NCBI GenBank assembly: GCA_910579225.1
Contig: CAJTTI010000011.1
Coordinates: 47,770-111,769, forward strand
Direction of reading: 5' to 3'
Source: an uncultured Lachnospiraceae bacterium
GTDB lineage: Bacteria; Bacillota; Clostridia; Lachnospirales; Lachnospiraceae
DNA length: 64,000 nt
The notes below the pieces were generated by a model. The model did no database searches. It saw nothing but the letters and a program-made list of their open reading frames with translations, and was not told the origin of the DNA. Numbering within the stretch: the stretch's first letter is position 1; every line of letters begins with the position of its first letter. Of this stretch, positions 1 through 9,418 are shown piece by piece. Position numbers and translations under genes: made by a program.

Positions 1-202
1 CCATGATCTCCATTACCCCGGACAGGTCAAAGGACATAAAAGGCGGCAAAAACGGAAGCGGAAAACGCAGAAGCATAAGCACCGCGCTGACTGCCCCCAT
101 AAGACCTACAAAAGCAATCTGCTTCACTTTGACATGAACAGTATGGTTCAGCCTTTCTGTTGATTTCAATGTTGACTCTGCTGTTTCATTTACTCGATTC
201 AT
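1..202 (-). CDS. ribU: ECF transporter S component, riboflavin (RibU-like), 5' part only
   Basis: Only the first 67 codons lie in the window; the gene runs off the left edge. The N-terminus is polar and then enters a hydrophobic segment (VGLMGAVSAVLMLLRFPLP) typical of S components of energy-coupling factor vitamin transporters. The substrate is inferred mainly from the FMN riboswitch directly upstream, which in Firmicutes commonly controls ribU. The start at 202 is preceded by a good GAAGGAGG site. The protein would sit in the cytoplasmic membrane and bind riboflavin for an EcfAT module encoded elsewhere. Confidence 0.75.
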   Translation of the reverse strand, partial: MNRVNETAESTLKSTERLNHTVHVKVKQIAFVGLMGAVSAVLMLLRFPLPFLPPFMSFDLSGVMEIM

Positions 203-273
203 CCTGAATCCTCCTTCTAATAAATATAAGAATTTGCGCCGTCTCCCACACCCTCCAACTCTTTTCCTGTAAC

Positions 274-446
274 AAAAAAACCGGGGACCATGGTCTCCGG
301 GCGCATTTTTGCAGAAAATGTCTTTTCTCATCCGGACTATACCGTCGGTTCCGGAATTCCTCTTACTCCTAAGAAGTCACCGGATCAGCCGCTTTCGCGG
401 GTCATGGACTATACCATCGGTAGGGACTTACACCCTGCCACAAAGA
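274..446 (-). promoter_or_regulatory. FMN riboswitch (RFN element) with terminator
   Basis: On the minus strand, 446 to 321 carries the RFN signature: a closing stem TCTTT/AAAGA, GGCAGGGTGTAAGTCCC, ACCGATGGTATAGTCC, CCGCGAAAGCGG, CTGATCCGGTGA, and CCGACGGTATAGTCCGGATG. It is followed at 304-274 by a GC-rich hairpin (CCGGAGACCATGGTCCCCGG) and a T run, that is, an intrinsic terminator serving as the expression platform. FMN binding should therefore attenuate the downstream riboflavin transporter. Confidence 0.95.
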
Positions 447-503
447 CTCTCGGTATTCAGTTATGAATAAAGTGATTGCAGTTACATTTCTCTGCTGTAA
501 TGT

Positions 504-532
504 ATTATAACGCCATATGTTTCTTCTGTAAA
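504..532 (-). promoter_or_regulatory. Sigma-A promoter of the FMN riboswitch transcript
   Basis: Read on the minus strand, TTTACA (532-527) and TATAAT (509-504) are separated by exactly 17 nt. The inferred transcript starts near 497, about 50 nt before the riboswitch aptamer. Confidence 0.8.
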
Positions 533-561
533 TACCTTTATGCCTGTTTTCCTGATATCTG

Positions 562-605
562 TAAAAACAAGCCAGGGGATACTTCCTCAATGAGAAGCAT
601 CCCCT
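562..605 (-). terminator. Intrinsic terminator of the coat gene pair
   Basis: On the minus strand a hairpin with arms AGGGGATGCTTC and GGAAGTATCCCCT (one mismatch) is followed by CTTGTTTTT. It lies 24 nt after the stop of the gene at 629-886. Confidence 0.7.
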
Positions 606-628
606 TGGAATGGTCCTTATTCGTTGTC

Positions 629-886
629 TTACAGCATGGACTCTGGCTTAAACAGTGATTTCACATGCTCGATCTCTTCCTTTGTAGCTTTGGAAGCAGG
701 AACATAATAAGACTTCTCTCTTGCAATCTGATACAACTGCTCCTGAGCAGTCTCTGTCTTATTCCGCATCTGTTTCAGGGTCTGCTTTAACTGCGGGTTT
801 TCGCTCTGGGTAATATACTCCGCATACATTTTCAATTCTCCATTGATGCCTACCAGCGCATCGCTGACCATTGTTTTCTCGTCCAT
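629..886 (-). CDS. Spore coat protein, CotF-like
   Basis: An 85-residue, mostly helical protein beginning MDEKTMVSDALVGING, a pattern seen in small clostridial CotF-type coat proteins with a ferritin-like helical fold. It lies 14 nt downstream of a second small coat-like gene on the same strand, and the two probably form one sporulation operon. An AGGAAC/GGAGG site precedes the start. No catalytic residues are visible, so a structural role in the spore coat is inferred from the family. Confidence 0.7.
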   Translation of the reverse strand: MDEKTMVSDALVGINGELKMYAEYITQSENPQLKQTLKQMRNKTETAQEQLYQIAREKSYYVPASKATKEEIEHVKSLFKPESML

Positions 887-900
887 CTTTCCTGTTCCTC

Positions 901-1086
901 CTATTTCAAAAATCCCATTAACTGCTGCTTGTTCTCTTTCGCTGACTGTGCCGCCTGCTCAAAATACTGTTTTACCTTCTGGTCTGAAGACTGTGCGGCA
1001 TAAGCGCTGAATTTTGCGTGGCAGGTCTCGCTTCCGCCGATCAGATGACGAAGATTCTGTACATCAAGTTCTGATAATTCTGACAT
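901..1086 (-). CDS. Small spore coat-associated protein, CotF-like
   Basis: A 61-residue helical protein starting MSELSELDVQNLRHLIGG. The GGSETCHAKF segment is characteristic of the short partner of clostridial CotF-like pairs. The start at 1086 is chosen because AAGGAGGAATTTTTA lies directly before it; a methionine eight codons upstream has no ribosome site. It is the first gene of the pair and is presumably expressed in the mother cell. Confidence 0.7.
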   Translation of the reverse strand: MSELSELDVQNLRHLIGGSETCHAKFSAYAAQSSDQKVKQYFEQAAQSAKENKQQLMGFLK

Positions 1087-1179
1087 TAAAAATTCCTCCT
1101 TATTTTCCATACTTGCAAGTGTAGTATGTGAAAATAGGGAGGAATTATTCTTTCAAAACCTTACCAGTTGCCGGCTCTT

Positions 1180-2625
1180 TTATGGCGAAACCTGAACATA
1201 CAACTCTTCATATTGTTTTGCCGAATTATTCCAGGAAAAATCAACTTTCATGGCCCTTTCTGCCATCTTATTCCAGGAACGTTTTTTGTCATAATAAATA
1301 GATTCTGCGTATCGGACTGCCGCCAACATCTCATGGGCATTATAATTTGCGAAGCTAAATCCAGTGCCTGTCTCTTCATATTCATTATAAGACTCCACCG
1401 TATCTTTCAGACCTCCGGTCTCACGGACAATCGGAAGGGTACCATATCGGAGACTCATAAGCTGGCTAAGTCCGCACGGCTCAAACTGAGACGGCATCAG
1501 AAATGCATCACATGCTGCATAAATCTTATGGGAAAGTTCATTGGAATAATAAATGCACGCCGCAACTTTTCCATTATATTTCCAGGCAAAATGGCGAAAC
1601 ATATTCTCATAACGGTCTTCACCGGTTCCAAGAATGACAATCTGTATCTCATCCTGACACAATTCATCCATCACGCAATCAATCAGATCAAAGCCTTTCT
1701 GGTCCGTCAGGCGGGAGACGATGCCGATAAGCATCTTCTTTTTGTCTGTTTCCAAACCAAGTTCTTTCTGCAGAGCAAGCTTATTCTTCACCTTGTCTGT
1801 TCGGAACGTCTTATCTGAGTAATTTTTTGCAATCATAGTATCAGTTCCGGGATTCCATTCCTGATAGTCCAGACCATTCACGATCCCACACAGACAGTTT
1901 GAACGCGCTCTCATCAGACCGTCGAGATGTTCCCCATAATATGGAGTTTTGATCTCTTCCGCATAAGTATGGCTCACCGTCGTTACATAATCTGCGTATA
2001 CAATTCCTCCTTTCAAGTAGTTGGCATCTCCAAAAGCTTCTAATTTATCCGATGTAAAATAGGACATATCCAGACCCGTGGCATCCTGTACTGCCGGTAT
2101 ATTCCAGATTCCCTGAAATTTCAGGTTGTGAATCGTTATTATGGACTTTATGTTGACAAAAAATTCACTGCCATGAAAACTGTCCTTTAAATATACCGGA
2201 ATCAAGCCTGTCTGCCAGTCATGGCAATGTACAATATCCGGCTGATAACCTACTACCGGGAGAATTGACAAAGCCGCTTTTGAGAAAAATGCAAATTTCT
2301 CAACATCTTCATGTATATATCCGTATGGTTTGTCTCCTGCAAAATAATATTCGTTATCTATAAAGTAATACTGAATCCCCTCATACAACATTTCCAGCAC
2401 ACCCACATACTGACTTCTCCATGCCATATCCATATAAAAATTCGTAATAAAATTCATCTTTTCTTTCCATTCGGAACCAATGCATATGTAATTGGGGATA
2501 ATCACTCGTACTTCATACTTCTCCTGATTAAAATACTTCGGCAAAGATCCCACCACATCCGCAAGCCCGCCCGTCTTTACAAACGGGACACACTCCGATG
2601 CCACAAACAAAACCTTTTTCTTCAT
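1180..2625 (-). CDS. glgA: Glycogen synthase (ADP-glucose type)
   Basis: 481 residues, the usual length for GT5 glycogen synthases. The N-terminal KTGGLADVVG motif (residues 17-26) binds ADP-glucose. The C-terminal half holds GIVSRLTDQKGFDL and PSQFEPCGLSQL, which carries the conserved glutamate of the family. The enzyme extends alpha-1,4-glucan chains from ADP-glucose in the cytoplasm. The branching enzyme gene glgB lies about 8 kb away on the same strand; no glgC or glgD is in the window. The start at 2625 follows a GGAGGGGAAGC site. Confidence 0.96.
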   Translation of the reverse strand: MKKKVLFVASECVPFVKTGGLADVVGSLPKYFNQEKYEVRVIIPNYICIGSEWKEKMNFITNFYMDMAWRSQYVGVLEMLYEGIQYYFIDNEYYFAGDKPYGYIHEDVEKFAFFSKAALSILPVVGYQPDIVHCHDWQTGLIPVYLKDSFHGSEFFVNIKSIITIHNLKFQGIWNIPAVQDATGLDMSYFTSDKLEAFGDANYLKGGIVYADYVTTVSHTYAEEIKTPYYGEHLDGLMRARSNCLCGIVNGLDYQEWNPGTDTMIAKNYSDKTFRTDKVKNKLALQKELGLETDKKKMLIGIVSRLTDQKGFDLIDCVMDELCQDEIQIVILGTGEDRYENMFRHFAWKYNGKVAACIYYSNELSHKIYAACDAFLMPSQFEPCGLSQLMSLRYGTLPIVRETGGLKDTVESYNEYEETGTGFSFANYNAHEMLAAVRYAESIYYDKKRSWNKMAERAMKVDFSWNNSAKQYEELYVQVSP

Positions 2626-2699
2626 GCTTCCCCTCCAGTTAATTAGATTTGTTCCAATTATACCAAAAAGTACGGCGCATTAAAAGATTTTTTCACAAA

Positions 2700-3500
2700 T
2701 TACGCATGCTTTTTGTAATCCAGACGTATTTTATCAGCAATCAGCGCAATAAATTCAGAATTTGTTGGCTTTCCTTTGCCAACACTGACGGTATAGCCAA
2801 ACAGTTCATCAATTGTGTCCATCTTCCCCCTGCTCCATGCCACTTCGATTGCATGCCTGATAGCACGCTCTACTCTGCTCGGTGTCGTCTGATGATTTTT
2901 CGCAATTGTCGGATAAAGGATCTTCGTAATGGAATTCAGCATGTTCATATCCTCTACTGCCATCATAATTGCATCCCTCAGATACTGATAGCCTTTGATG
3001 TGAGCAGGTACACCGATTTCGTGAATCATATTCGTTACATCCGTTTCCAGGTTACGCTCAATATAAGCCAATTTGTTCTCATATGGCGCTACCCTTCGGA
3101 TCTCAGCCCGTTTTCTCTGCCTGTCAGCTTTCAGACTTTGAATACGATTCAGAAGCATCTCATGGTCAAATGGTTTCATAATATAGTAGCTGGCACCCAG
3201 CAGAAACGCGTCTTCTGTAATTCTTTCCTGTCCAATTGCAGATATTACGACAAATTCCGGCTTTTTCTGAATATGACTATCCTGTCCGATCTTCTCCATC
3301 ACGGTAAGCCCGTCCAACTTCGGCATAATTATATCCAGTAATACAATATCTGGCTCTTTATCCTTGATTACCTGGTACGCTTCCTCTCCATTTCTAGCCG
3401 TTCCAACAATCTGGAGGTCTTCGTCCTGACGCAGAATACCTTCCAGGATCTCAACGATTCTCTCATTGTCATCTGCAATGGCGACGCTCCATTTGCTCAT
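2700..3500 (-). CDS. spo0A: Sporulation master regulator Spo0A
   Basis: 266 residues. An N-terminal receiver domain (residues 5-125) has the acidic pair D10/D11, phospho-acceptor D56 (IVLLDIIMP) and K108-type KPF. The C-terminal sigma-factor-like DNA-binding domain contains SRVERAIRHAIEVAW and the FGYTVSVGKGKPTNSEF segment that defines the family. Phosphorylated Spo0A starts sporulation by binding 0A boxes. In many Clostridia spoIVB sits just upstream; here the upstream neighbour is an RND pump. Candidate 0A boxes lie in its own upstream region. Confidence 0.98.
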   Translation of the reverse strand: MSKWSVAIADDNERIVEILEGILRQDEDLQIVGTARNGEEAYQVIKDKEPDIVLLDIIMPKLDGLTVMEKIGQDSHIQKKPEFVVISAIGQERITEDAFLLGASYYIMKPFDHEMLLNRIQSLKADRQRKRAEIRRVAPYENKLAYIERNLETDVTNMIHEIGVPAHIKGYQYLRDAIMMAVEDMNMLNSITKILYPTIAKNHQTTPSRVERAIRHAIEVAWSRGKMDTIDELFGYTVSVGKGKPTNSEFIALIADKIRLDYKKHA

Positions 3501-3616
3501 GCAGTATCCTCCTTAATTCCCATTATTTCTGTCTCCTTTCTACAGTTTCATACAAAAGTTATCAACGTCCATAGAAAGAATTATAGGGAAAATAGTAGTT
3601 CCTTACAAGCGAATCC

Positions 3617-3634
3617 TGTCGATAGAATTCGACA
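3617..3634. promoter_or_regulatory. Candidate 0A boxes upstream of spo0A
   Basis: TGTCGAA on the minus strand (3634-3628) matches the 0A-box core exactly, and TGTCGAT lies on the plus strand at 3617-3623. A weaker TGTCGAG occurs near 3668 on the minus strand. They sit 117-170 nt upstream of the spo0A start, consistent with autoregulation. Binding is inferred from the motif only. Confidence 0.5.
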
Positions 3635-3764
3635 TAATATTACAAAAAAAATACTGCAAAACCAGGACTCGACACAAGATATGGTATATAGATAAACACA
3701 TACATCCACATCTTGTATTTTGTCCAGGTTTTACAGCTGTTCTTTCCATTTTCCGTTTCTACAA

Positions 3765-6700
3765 TTAGAAATTACTTTCTTTATCTTCTTTTTTCCAGAA
3801 ATAAAACTTTTGCCGACGTTCTCTGCGCTCTTTTTTACTCCTGCCATATACCAGCAGATAAAATACCGGCATAAGCACTAAGATCAGAATCGTAGAGGCC
3901 ACCAGACCGCCAATAATGATGATTGCCATTCCGGACATCATCTCCGTTCCGCTTCCAATCCCCATAGCCATGGGAATCATGGAAATAACCGTTGTTAAAG
4001 TAGTCATCAGGATCGGTCGCAGTCTGGTCTGACCGCTTCGTACCAGCGCATCTTCCACCGGCATACGCATACGAAGCTCATTCACCCCATCCACATAGAG
4101 GATCCCGTTATTCACCACAATACCTACCAGCATCAGGATTCCCATAAGAGAAGTCATACTGATAGCCTCTCCTGTGACAAACAGAAGCCCAAGAGAACCG
4201 ATCAGGCTGAACGGAATACTGAGCATGACCATCAGAGAATATTTTGGCGATTCAAACTGCATAGCCATCACCAGGAACACCAGGAAGACAGCTGCTGCAA
4301 TCGCTTTCCCAAGAGCGGTAAAAGACTCAATCATCATCTCGTCCATAGAATTCTGCGCGATTTCCACTGAACTTGCAAAATCCATCCCGTCAGCAAGTTT
4401 ATCCAGCTCTTTTTGAACCCTGCTCAAATCGTCAGACAGACAGGCCGCACTGATGGTCACACTATATTTTCCATCCGTCTTCATGACTGTCTGCTGCGAA
4501 TCTGTATATTTCAGCGTTGCCAGCTCCGACAAAGGAATCCCTGATATAGAAGCCCCTAAAAGCCGACTGGCATCATCATAGCTTCCTTCCGGATACTCCA
4601 GGAAAACACTGTATTCATCTCCGTTGGACGTAATCGTCATAGCCTCCGTCCCACTGATCATACTGTACATAGCTCCTGCTACCTGGGCAGGTGTCATTCC
4701 TTGGCCCATGGCCTCCAGCGGGTCCACGACTACCCGAATCTGCGTGGAGGTCTCGCCTGCACTGTTGGACACATTCAGTACCCCGGGAACCATCCACGCA
4801 GCCTCCTGCATCATGGTTGCAGCCTCTTTGATATCATCAAGGTTTGTAGAATTCAATGTCACAGATCCGCCGGCGCTGGACATCATCATGGTAGACATCT
4901 GACTGCTCACTTCGATCTCCAGCTGAATATCCACAATATCGCTGGTTTCTTCCATCCACTGGTCTGCCACTTCCTGACTGGACATCTTGCGGTCATCCTT
5001 CAGATTAACGGAGATCGAAGCAGAACCTTTCTGCGCAGTCAATGTGTAGCTCTCCACATCCTCATGAGACGCTACCATATCCTCCAGGCGCTGCATCCGT
5101 TCGTCCACTTCTGATACTTTCGTACCGGAGCGGAAGGTGGCACTGATACTGACCATTCCTTCATCCATGGAGGGCATCAGTTCTGTCTCCATAAATGACG
5201 CCATTACAAAGGAAAAAACCAGCAAAAGCACTGCAACAAACACACACAGTTTCTTCCGATGAAGCAGCTTTCTCTCCATGACATCATATCCTGCCCTCAT
5301 CCGGTCCAGGAAATTATTAATCTTGAGTTCTTTCTTCTCCTTTGGTTTAAACAGTTGAAAGAACAGAGGCACCAGTGTCATGGCAGAGATCAGAGATGCA
5401 AGCATGGCAAAAATGATGGTATAACCCAGCTGACCAAAGATCTGACCGCTTAAACCTTTCTGCAAGCAAAGGGGCAAGTATACTACCACCGTCGTAATCG
5501 TGGAAGCAATAATGGAACCTACCACCCCGCGAGATCCCTGGAGAGCCGCCTCTTTAAAGTCCGGCATCCGGTCTTTGGAGCGGAAACAACTTTCCAGAAC
5601 AACGATGGAACTATCTACCATCATACCAATCGCAATCACCAGTGCGCCCAGTGTGATCATATTAAGTGAAAATCCTGCCACTGCCATAACAATCACCGTT
5701 ACAAGCAGAGAAATGGGCATGGAACTGCCGACAATCAAACTTGCTTTCCAGTCCCCGAAGAAGACAAACAGGATAATCATAGAGAGAATAACTCCCATCA
5801 GAAGCGTACTTGCCACAGAACCCACCGCTTCTTTGATCTGATCAGACATATCCATGGAAATATCTACCATCAGATTACCATTCTCCTTCACCATCCGGTT
5901 CATGACACTCTTCACGTCATTAACCATACCAATGGTGCTGGCCGTTTGATTTTTTGTCACAGAAACACTAATAGTATCTTCGCCGTTAAAACGACTGATA
6001 CTGTCTTGTTGCTTCTGAGACCAACTCACCTCCGCCACATCAGACAGCTGAATCATGCTGCCCACTCCTGTAAACATGGGAATCCGCTGCAGTTCCTGTA
6101 TAGTCTGGTTTTCAGAAGTGCTGATCGCGCTGATCGACTGACTTCCCTGTTCCAGGGAACCAAGCGGTATGGTGAAATCTGTGGCGGCGATAAACTGCGC
6201 CACCTGGCTCATACTGAGTCCGTACTGATTCAAAGCCTCTTCATCCAGCAACACACGGATATAATGTTCCCGTCCTCCCGTCACTTCCACGTCCGCTACT
6301 GTACTGATGGCTTCCAGCTCCGGCACGATCGTATCCTGAACCAGAGAATAGGCGTCACTTCCGTCTGTGGTGCTGACTGAATACATGATACTTGGAATCG
6401 CATTCACATCCATCTGGATCACCATAGATTCCTGGCAGTCTTCCGGAAGCGTGGACGCAGTGATATCAAGAGCCGCTCTCAGGTCCAGATACGCATCATT
6501 GGTGTCCACACTGTAATCATACTGCAAAAGCACCATGGATACATTTTCCTGGGAATAAGACATGACAGAATCCACACCGCTCAGACTTGCGACTTCGCCC
6601 TCAATCTCACTGCTGACCAGAGCCTCCACCGACTCCGGATCCGCCCCCGGATACACGGTCATAACCATCATAATCGGCATATCCATATCCGGCATCAATT

Positions 6701-6803
6701 CCAGGCGCAGAGTTGTCAGAGAAGAGAAGCCGAATACAACCAATGCCAGAATCACCAGAAGCGTGGATACCGGCCTTTTTAACGATAACCTCGTTAAACC
6801 CAT
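3765..6803 (-). CDS. RND family efflux permease (AcrB/SwrC-like)
   Basis: 1012 residues with the RND architecture: a first TM helix at about residues 10-30, a large extracytoplasmic loop, a block of TM helices near 330-480 containing GALVIAIGMMVDSSIVVLE, a second loop, and a final TM block with GILMLVGIVVNNGILYVD. It uses the proton motive force to export hydrophobic substrates. In this monoderm host it would work with the membrane-fusion lipoprotein encoded immediately upstream (1 nt gap) and no outer-membrane channel. The substrate is unknown. Confidence 0.93.
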   Translation of the reverse strand: MGLTRLSLKRPVSTLLVILALVVFGFSSLTTLRLELMPDMDMPIMMVMTVYPGADPESVEALVSSEIEGEVASLSGVDSVMSYSQENVSMVLLQYDYSVDTNDAYLDLRAALDITASTLPEDCQESMVIQMDVNAIPSIMYSVSTTDGSDAYSLVQDTIVPELEAISTVADVEVTGGREHYIRVLLDEEALNQYGLSMSQVAQFIAATDFTIPLGSLEQGSQSISAISTSENQTIQELQRIPMFTGVGSMIQLSDVAEVSWSQKQQDSISRFNGEDTISVSVTKNQTASTIGMVNDVKSVMNRMVKENGNLMVDISMDMSDQIKEAVGSVASTLLMGVILSMIILFVFFGDWKASLIVGSSMPISLLVTVIVMAVAGFSLNMITLGALVIAIGMMVDSSIVVLESCFRSKDRMPDFKEAALQGSRGVVGSIIASTITTVVVYLPLCLQKGLSGQIFGQLGYTIIFAMLASLISAMTLVPLFFQLFKPKEKKELKINNFLDRMRAGYDVMERKLLHRKKLCVFVAVLLLVFSFVMASFMETELMPSMDEGMVSISATFRSGTKVSEVDERMQRLEDMVASHEDVESYTLTAQKGSASISVNLKDDRKMSSQEVADQWMEETSDIVDIQLEIEVSSQMSTMMMSSAGGSVTLNSTNLDDIKEAATMMQEAAWMVPGVLNVSNSAGETSTQIRVVVDPLEAMGQGMTPAQVAGAMYSMISGTEAMTITSNGDEYSVFLEYPEGSYDDASRLLGASISGIPLSELATLKYTDSQQTVMKTDGKYSVTISAACLSDDLSRVQKELDKLADGMDFASSVEIAQNSMDEMMIESFTALGKAIAAAVFLVFLVMAMQFESPKYSLMVMLSIPFSLIGSLGLLFVTGEAISMTSLMGILMLVGIVVNNGILYVDGVNELRMRMPVEDALVRSGQTRLRPILMTTLTTVISMIPMAMGIGSGTEMMSGMAIIIIGGLVASTILILVLMPVFYLLVYGRSKKERRERRQKFYFWKKEDKESNF

Positions 6804-6804
6804 A

Positions 6805-8544
6805 TTATTCTGCCTCCTCCGTCATCTCAGTATGATCTGCAGGCTCCTCTTGCTGCCCTTCTGTCTCATCTGTATCTTCTACAGACGTCTCCTCCGGCTC
6901 ATCTGTAAGCGTCTGGTCCACAACTGCCTCTCCGTCTCTGGATACAATCTCTGCCTCCACTCCGTTTCTCAGTCTGGACGACCAGTTGCTGATCACCTGA
7001 CTGTCAGCGGTCAGACCTTCCTCAATCACAGCCTCTGTGTCGCTCATAAGTCCCACTGTTACATCTGCTTTCACAACCTGCCCGTTTTCCACACAGTACA
7101 CATATGCATCCCCTGCCGAAAAATAAATAGAATCATACGGAATAATCAGTTTTCCTGCATCTCTTTGCGTAATTGCGTATACCTTTACAGACACCCCGTT
7201 AGGAAGCGCTGCGCCGGCTCCCGTTACTGTGGCTTTTACCTGAAACAGTTTTGTCTGCGGGTTCGTCATGGTACCAATCTCGGTTATAATTCCGTCATAT
7301 TCCGCTCCATCCCGCTCTACCGTCACATGATCTCCGACTGCAAGTACATTTCTTGCCTTCTCTGCCACATGGAACGTAACAGTCATGGATTCTTTATTGG
7401 AAATTATGTATGCAGGATTACCAGCCGCCGCCATGCCGTTCTTCTCCACACTGACTGACTCCACCACGCCACTGATGGGGGATTTCACCGTATAGAAATC
7501 CAGCTGCATCTGTGCGGAATCAATTCCGATGGAAGCTGCATGAAGCTGCGCAGAGCTTACGGCATCCGTCTGGGGATAGATTTCATTCTGAGTGATCGCG
7601 TATGCCTGTTCCGCCGTATTCAGACTCTCAATCATAGTATCCTGACCGGTTTCCAGCTGATCAATAGCGGATTTCAGCTGCGTCTTGCTGGCATCTATGG
7701 AATAGATCTGGCCTCCAAGCTGTTCGACGACGGTTCGGGCCTGATCATAGGAAGTCTTCGCTTCCGCCAGACGCGCATTTAAACCTGCTTCTTCTTCTTC
7801 CAAAACCTTTTTTTCCCCTTTTAAAGTATCTAACTCCTTTTTTAAGTTTTCTACATCCGGATTCTGTCCAACCGCACTTTCTCCGCCCATAGCTAATATC
7901 TCTGCTTCTTTCGCATCTATCAATTGTTGCTTTGCACTAATTTGAATTTTTACATCTGCTATTTTTCCAGACAATTCCTGATCCAACGCAAAATACGCCT
8001 GCCCCGCCGCGTCCGCACCGGCCTGCGCCTGATTCTTCTGTTCCATCAATCCGTCTTTGGCTTCACGTATTTCATCCAGATCGTTTTCCAGCTCCTGGAG
8101 CTGGTCCCCCGAATCATACAGACTCTTCCTCAGCTGCCGGATCTGCTCTTCTGTCTGGAAATTCTGCAGATCTCTTGCTCCCCCGTTCTGAGCAGTCACG
8201 CCCGCCTGGGCGGATTCATAAGCCGCCTTTGCGTTGGCCATCTGGAGCTGCGCTGCCTCGTCGTCAATCTTAAACAGAACATCCCCCTCCTGCACCTGGT
8301 CTCCTACTTCAAAGAACGTCTCTGTCACCGTTCCCGACGCCTTTGGAATCACATATACCTGTTCCTGCGGTGCAACCGTTCCTATATAAGCCGTATCCAC
8401 CGTAAGCTCTCCGGTCTTCGGCGTCAGCACTTCAACAGCTACCGGGCCCGCTTCTTCTGCTTCTTCTTCCGCACCGCTACAAGCCACAGCAGAAATGCTT
8501 AAAGCCACAATCAGCCCCATGGCCGTGAGTCTCTTACTGTTCAT
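6805..8544 (-). CDS. Membrane-fusion lipoprotein of the RND pump (HlyD-like)
   Basis: 579 residues with a lipoprotein signal ending in AVAC (C22). A biotinyl-lipoyl-like segment (VIPKASGTVTETFFEVGDQV) leads into a long alpha-helical hairpin (about residues 90-330), then the second lipoyl half (SPISGVVESVSVEKNGM), a beta-barrel, and an acidic Glu/Thr-rich tail. The start at 8544 follows GAGGAGGAAGAG; a start eight codons earlier overlaps this site and is unlikely. It links substrate capture to the RND permease. The coiled coil and acidic tail make it longer than usual. Confidence 0.9.
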   Translation of the reverse strand: MNSKRLTAMGLIVALSISAVACSGAEEEAEEAGPVAVEVLTPKTGELTVDTAYIGTVAPQEQVYVIPKASGTVTETFFEVGDQVQEGDVLFKIDDEAAQLQMANAKAAYESAQAGVTAQNGGARDLQNFQTEEQIRQLRKSLYDSGDQLQELENDLDEIREAKDGLMEQKNQAQAGADAAGQAYFALDQELSGKIADVKIQISAKQQLIDAKEAEILAMGGESAVGQNPDVENLKKELDTLKGEKKVLEEEEAGLNARLAEAKTSYDQARTVVEQLGGQIYSIDASKTQLKSAIDQLETGQDTMIESLNTAEQAYAITQNEIYPQTDAVSSAQLHAASIGIDSAQMQLDFYTVKSPISGVVESVSVEKNGMAAAGNPAYIISNKESMTVTFHVAEKARNVLAVGDHVTVERDGAEYDGIITEIGTMTNPQTKLFQVKATVTGAGAALPNGVSVKVYAITQRDAGKLIIPYDSIYFSAGDAYVYCVENGQVVKADVTVGLMSDTEAVIEEGLTADSQVISNWSSRLRNGVEAEIVSRDGEAVVDQTLTDEPEETSVEDTDETEGQQEEPADHTEMTEEAE

Positions 8545-8743
8545 AATTCTCTTCCTCCTCATACTCACTCTTATTTTCAGGTCTCATCCAGATTATGCAA
8601 TGAATTTAAACAGAATATAAATTTGTCCCCTGTCCTTTTGATTTTCCAAAATTTTTTTCTCTCCCACTTCACATTCCGTTCACAATCATTATATATGATA
8701 ATAAACAGAAAATAAATCAAAATTCACAATTGAGGTACCAAAA

Positions 8744-9418
8744 ATGTTTCATATTTTAGTAGTAGAAGACGATCAGGCGCTGAATAAACTGATCTGCAGA
8801 GTACTTACCAAGAACAATTATGAAGTAACTGCCGCTTTTAACGGAGAAGAAGCCCTCACTCTCCTGGACCAGACATACATTGATCTGATCATTACGGATC
8901 TGATGATGCCGCGCATGGACGGCTATGACCTGACAAAAGAACTTCGTGAAAGCGGCTATCAGCTCCCCATTCTGGTTATCACGGCCAAAGACACATTTCC
9001 GGACAAACTGAAAGGTTTTAAACTGGGTATTGACGATTATATGGTAAAACCTGTGGACGTGAACGAGATGCTTCTGCGGGTAGAAGCGCTCCTGCGGCGC
9101 GCCCGGATCATTTTTGAAAAAAAGCTGGAATTTGACCATGTCTGTCTGGACTATATCAATCTGATGGTAACCATCGACGGCAATTCTCAGATACTTCCAC
9201 AGAAAGAATTTCAGCTTCTATACAAGCTTTTATCCTTCCCCAATCACACTTTTACCCGCCAGCAGATCATGGACGAGCTGTGGGGTTATGATTCCGAGAC
9301 GGATATCCGCACTGTGGATGTACATGTCAACCGGCTCAGAGATCGTTTTCGGGAAATCCCGTATTTTCAGATCCAGACGATTCGCGGCCTTGGCTATAAA
9401 GGAATGATTGAACGATGA
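8744..9418 (+). CDS. Response regulator, OmpR/PhoB family
   Basis: 224 residues. The receiver domain has E8/D9/D10, phospho-acceptor D52 (LIITDLMMP) and a KPVD lysine. The C-terminal winged helix has the VDVHVNRLRDRF and TIRGLGYKG elements of OmpR-type regulators. Its last 4 nt overlap the histidine kinase start (ATGA). It is divergent from the RND pump genes across a 199-bp intergenic region, so control of that pump is a reasonable inference. Confidence 0.95.
   Translation: MFHILVVEDDQALNKLICRVLTKNNYEVTAAFNGEEALTLLDQTYIDLIITDLMMPRMDGYDLTKELRESGYQLPILVITAKDTFPDKLKGFKLGIDDYMVKPVDVNEMLLRVEALLRRARIIFEKKLEFDHVCLDYINLMVTIDGNSQILPQKEFQLLYKLLSFPNHTFTRQQIMDELWGYDSETDIRTVDVHVNRLRDRFREIPYFQIQTIRGLGYKGMIER

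Noticed and set aside
1168..1818. 216-residue plus-strand open frame
   Set aside because: Shadow of glgA on the opposite strand.
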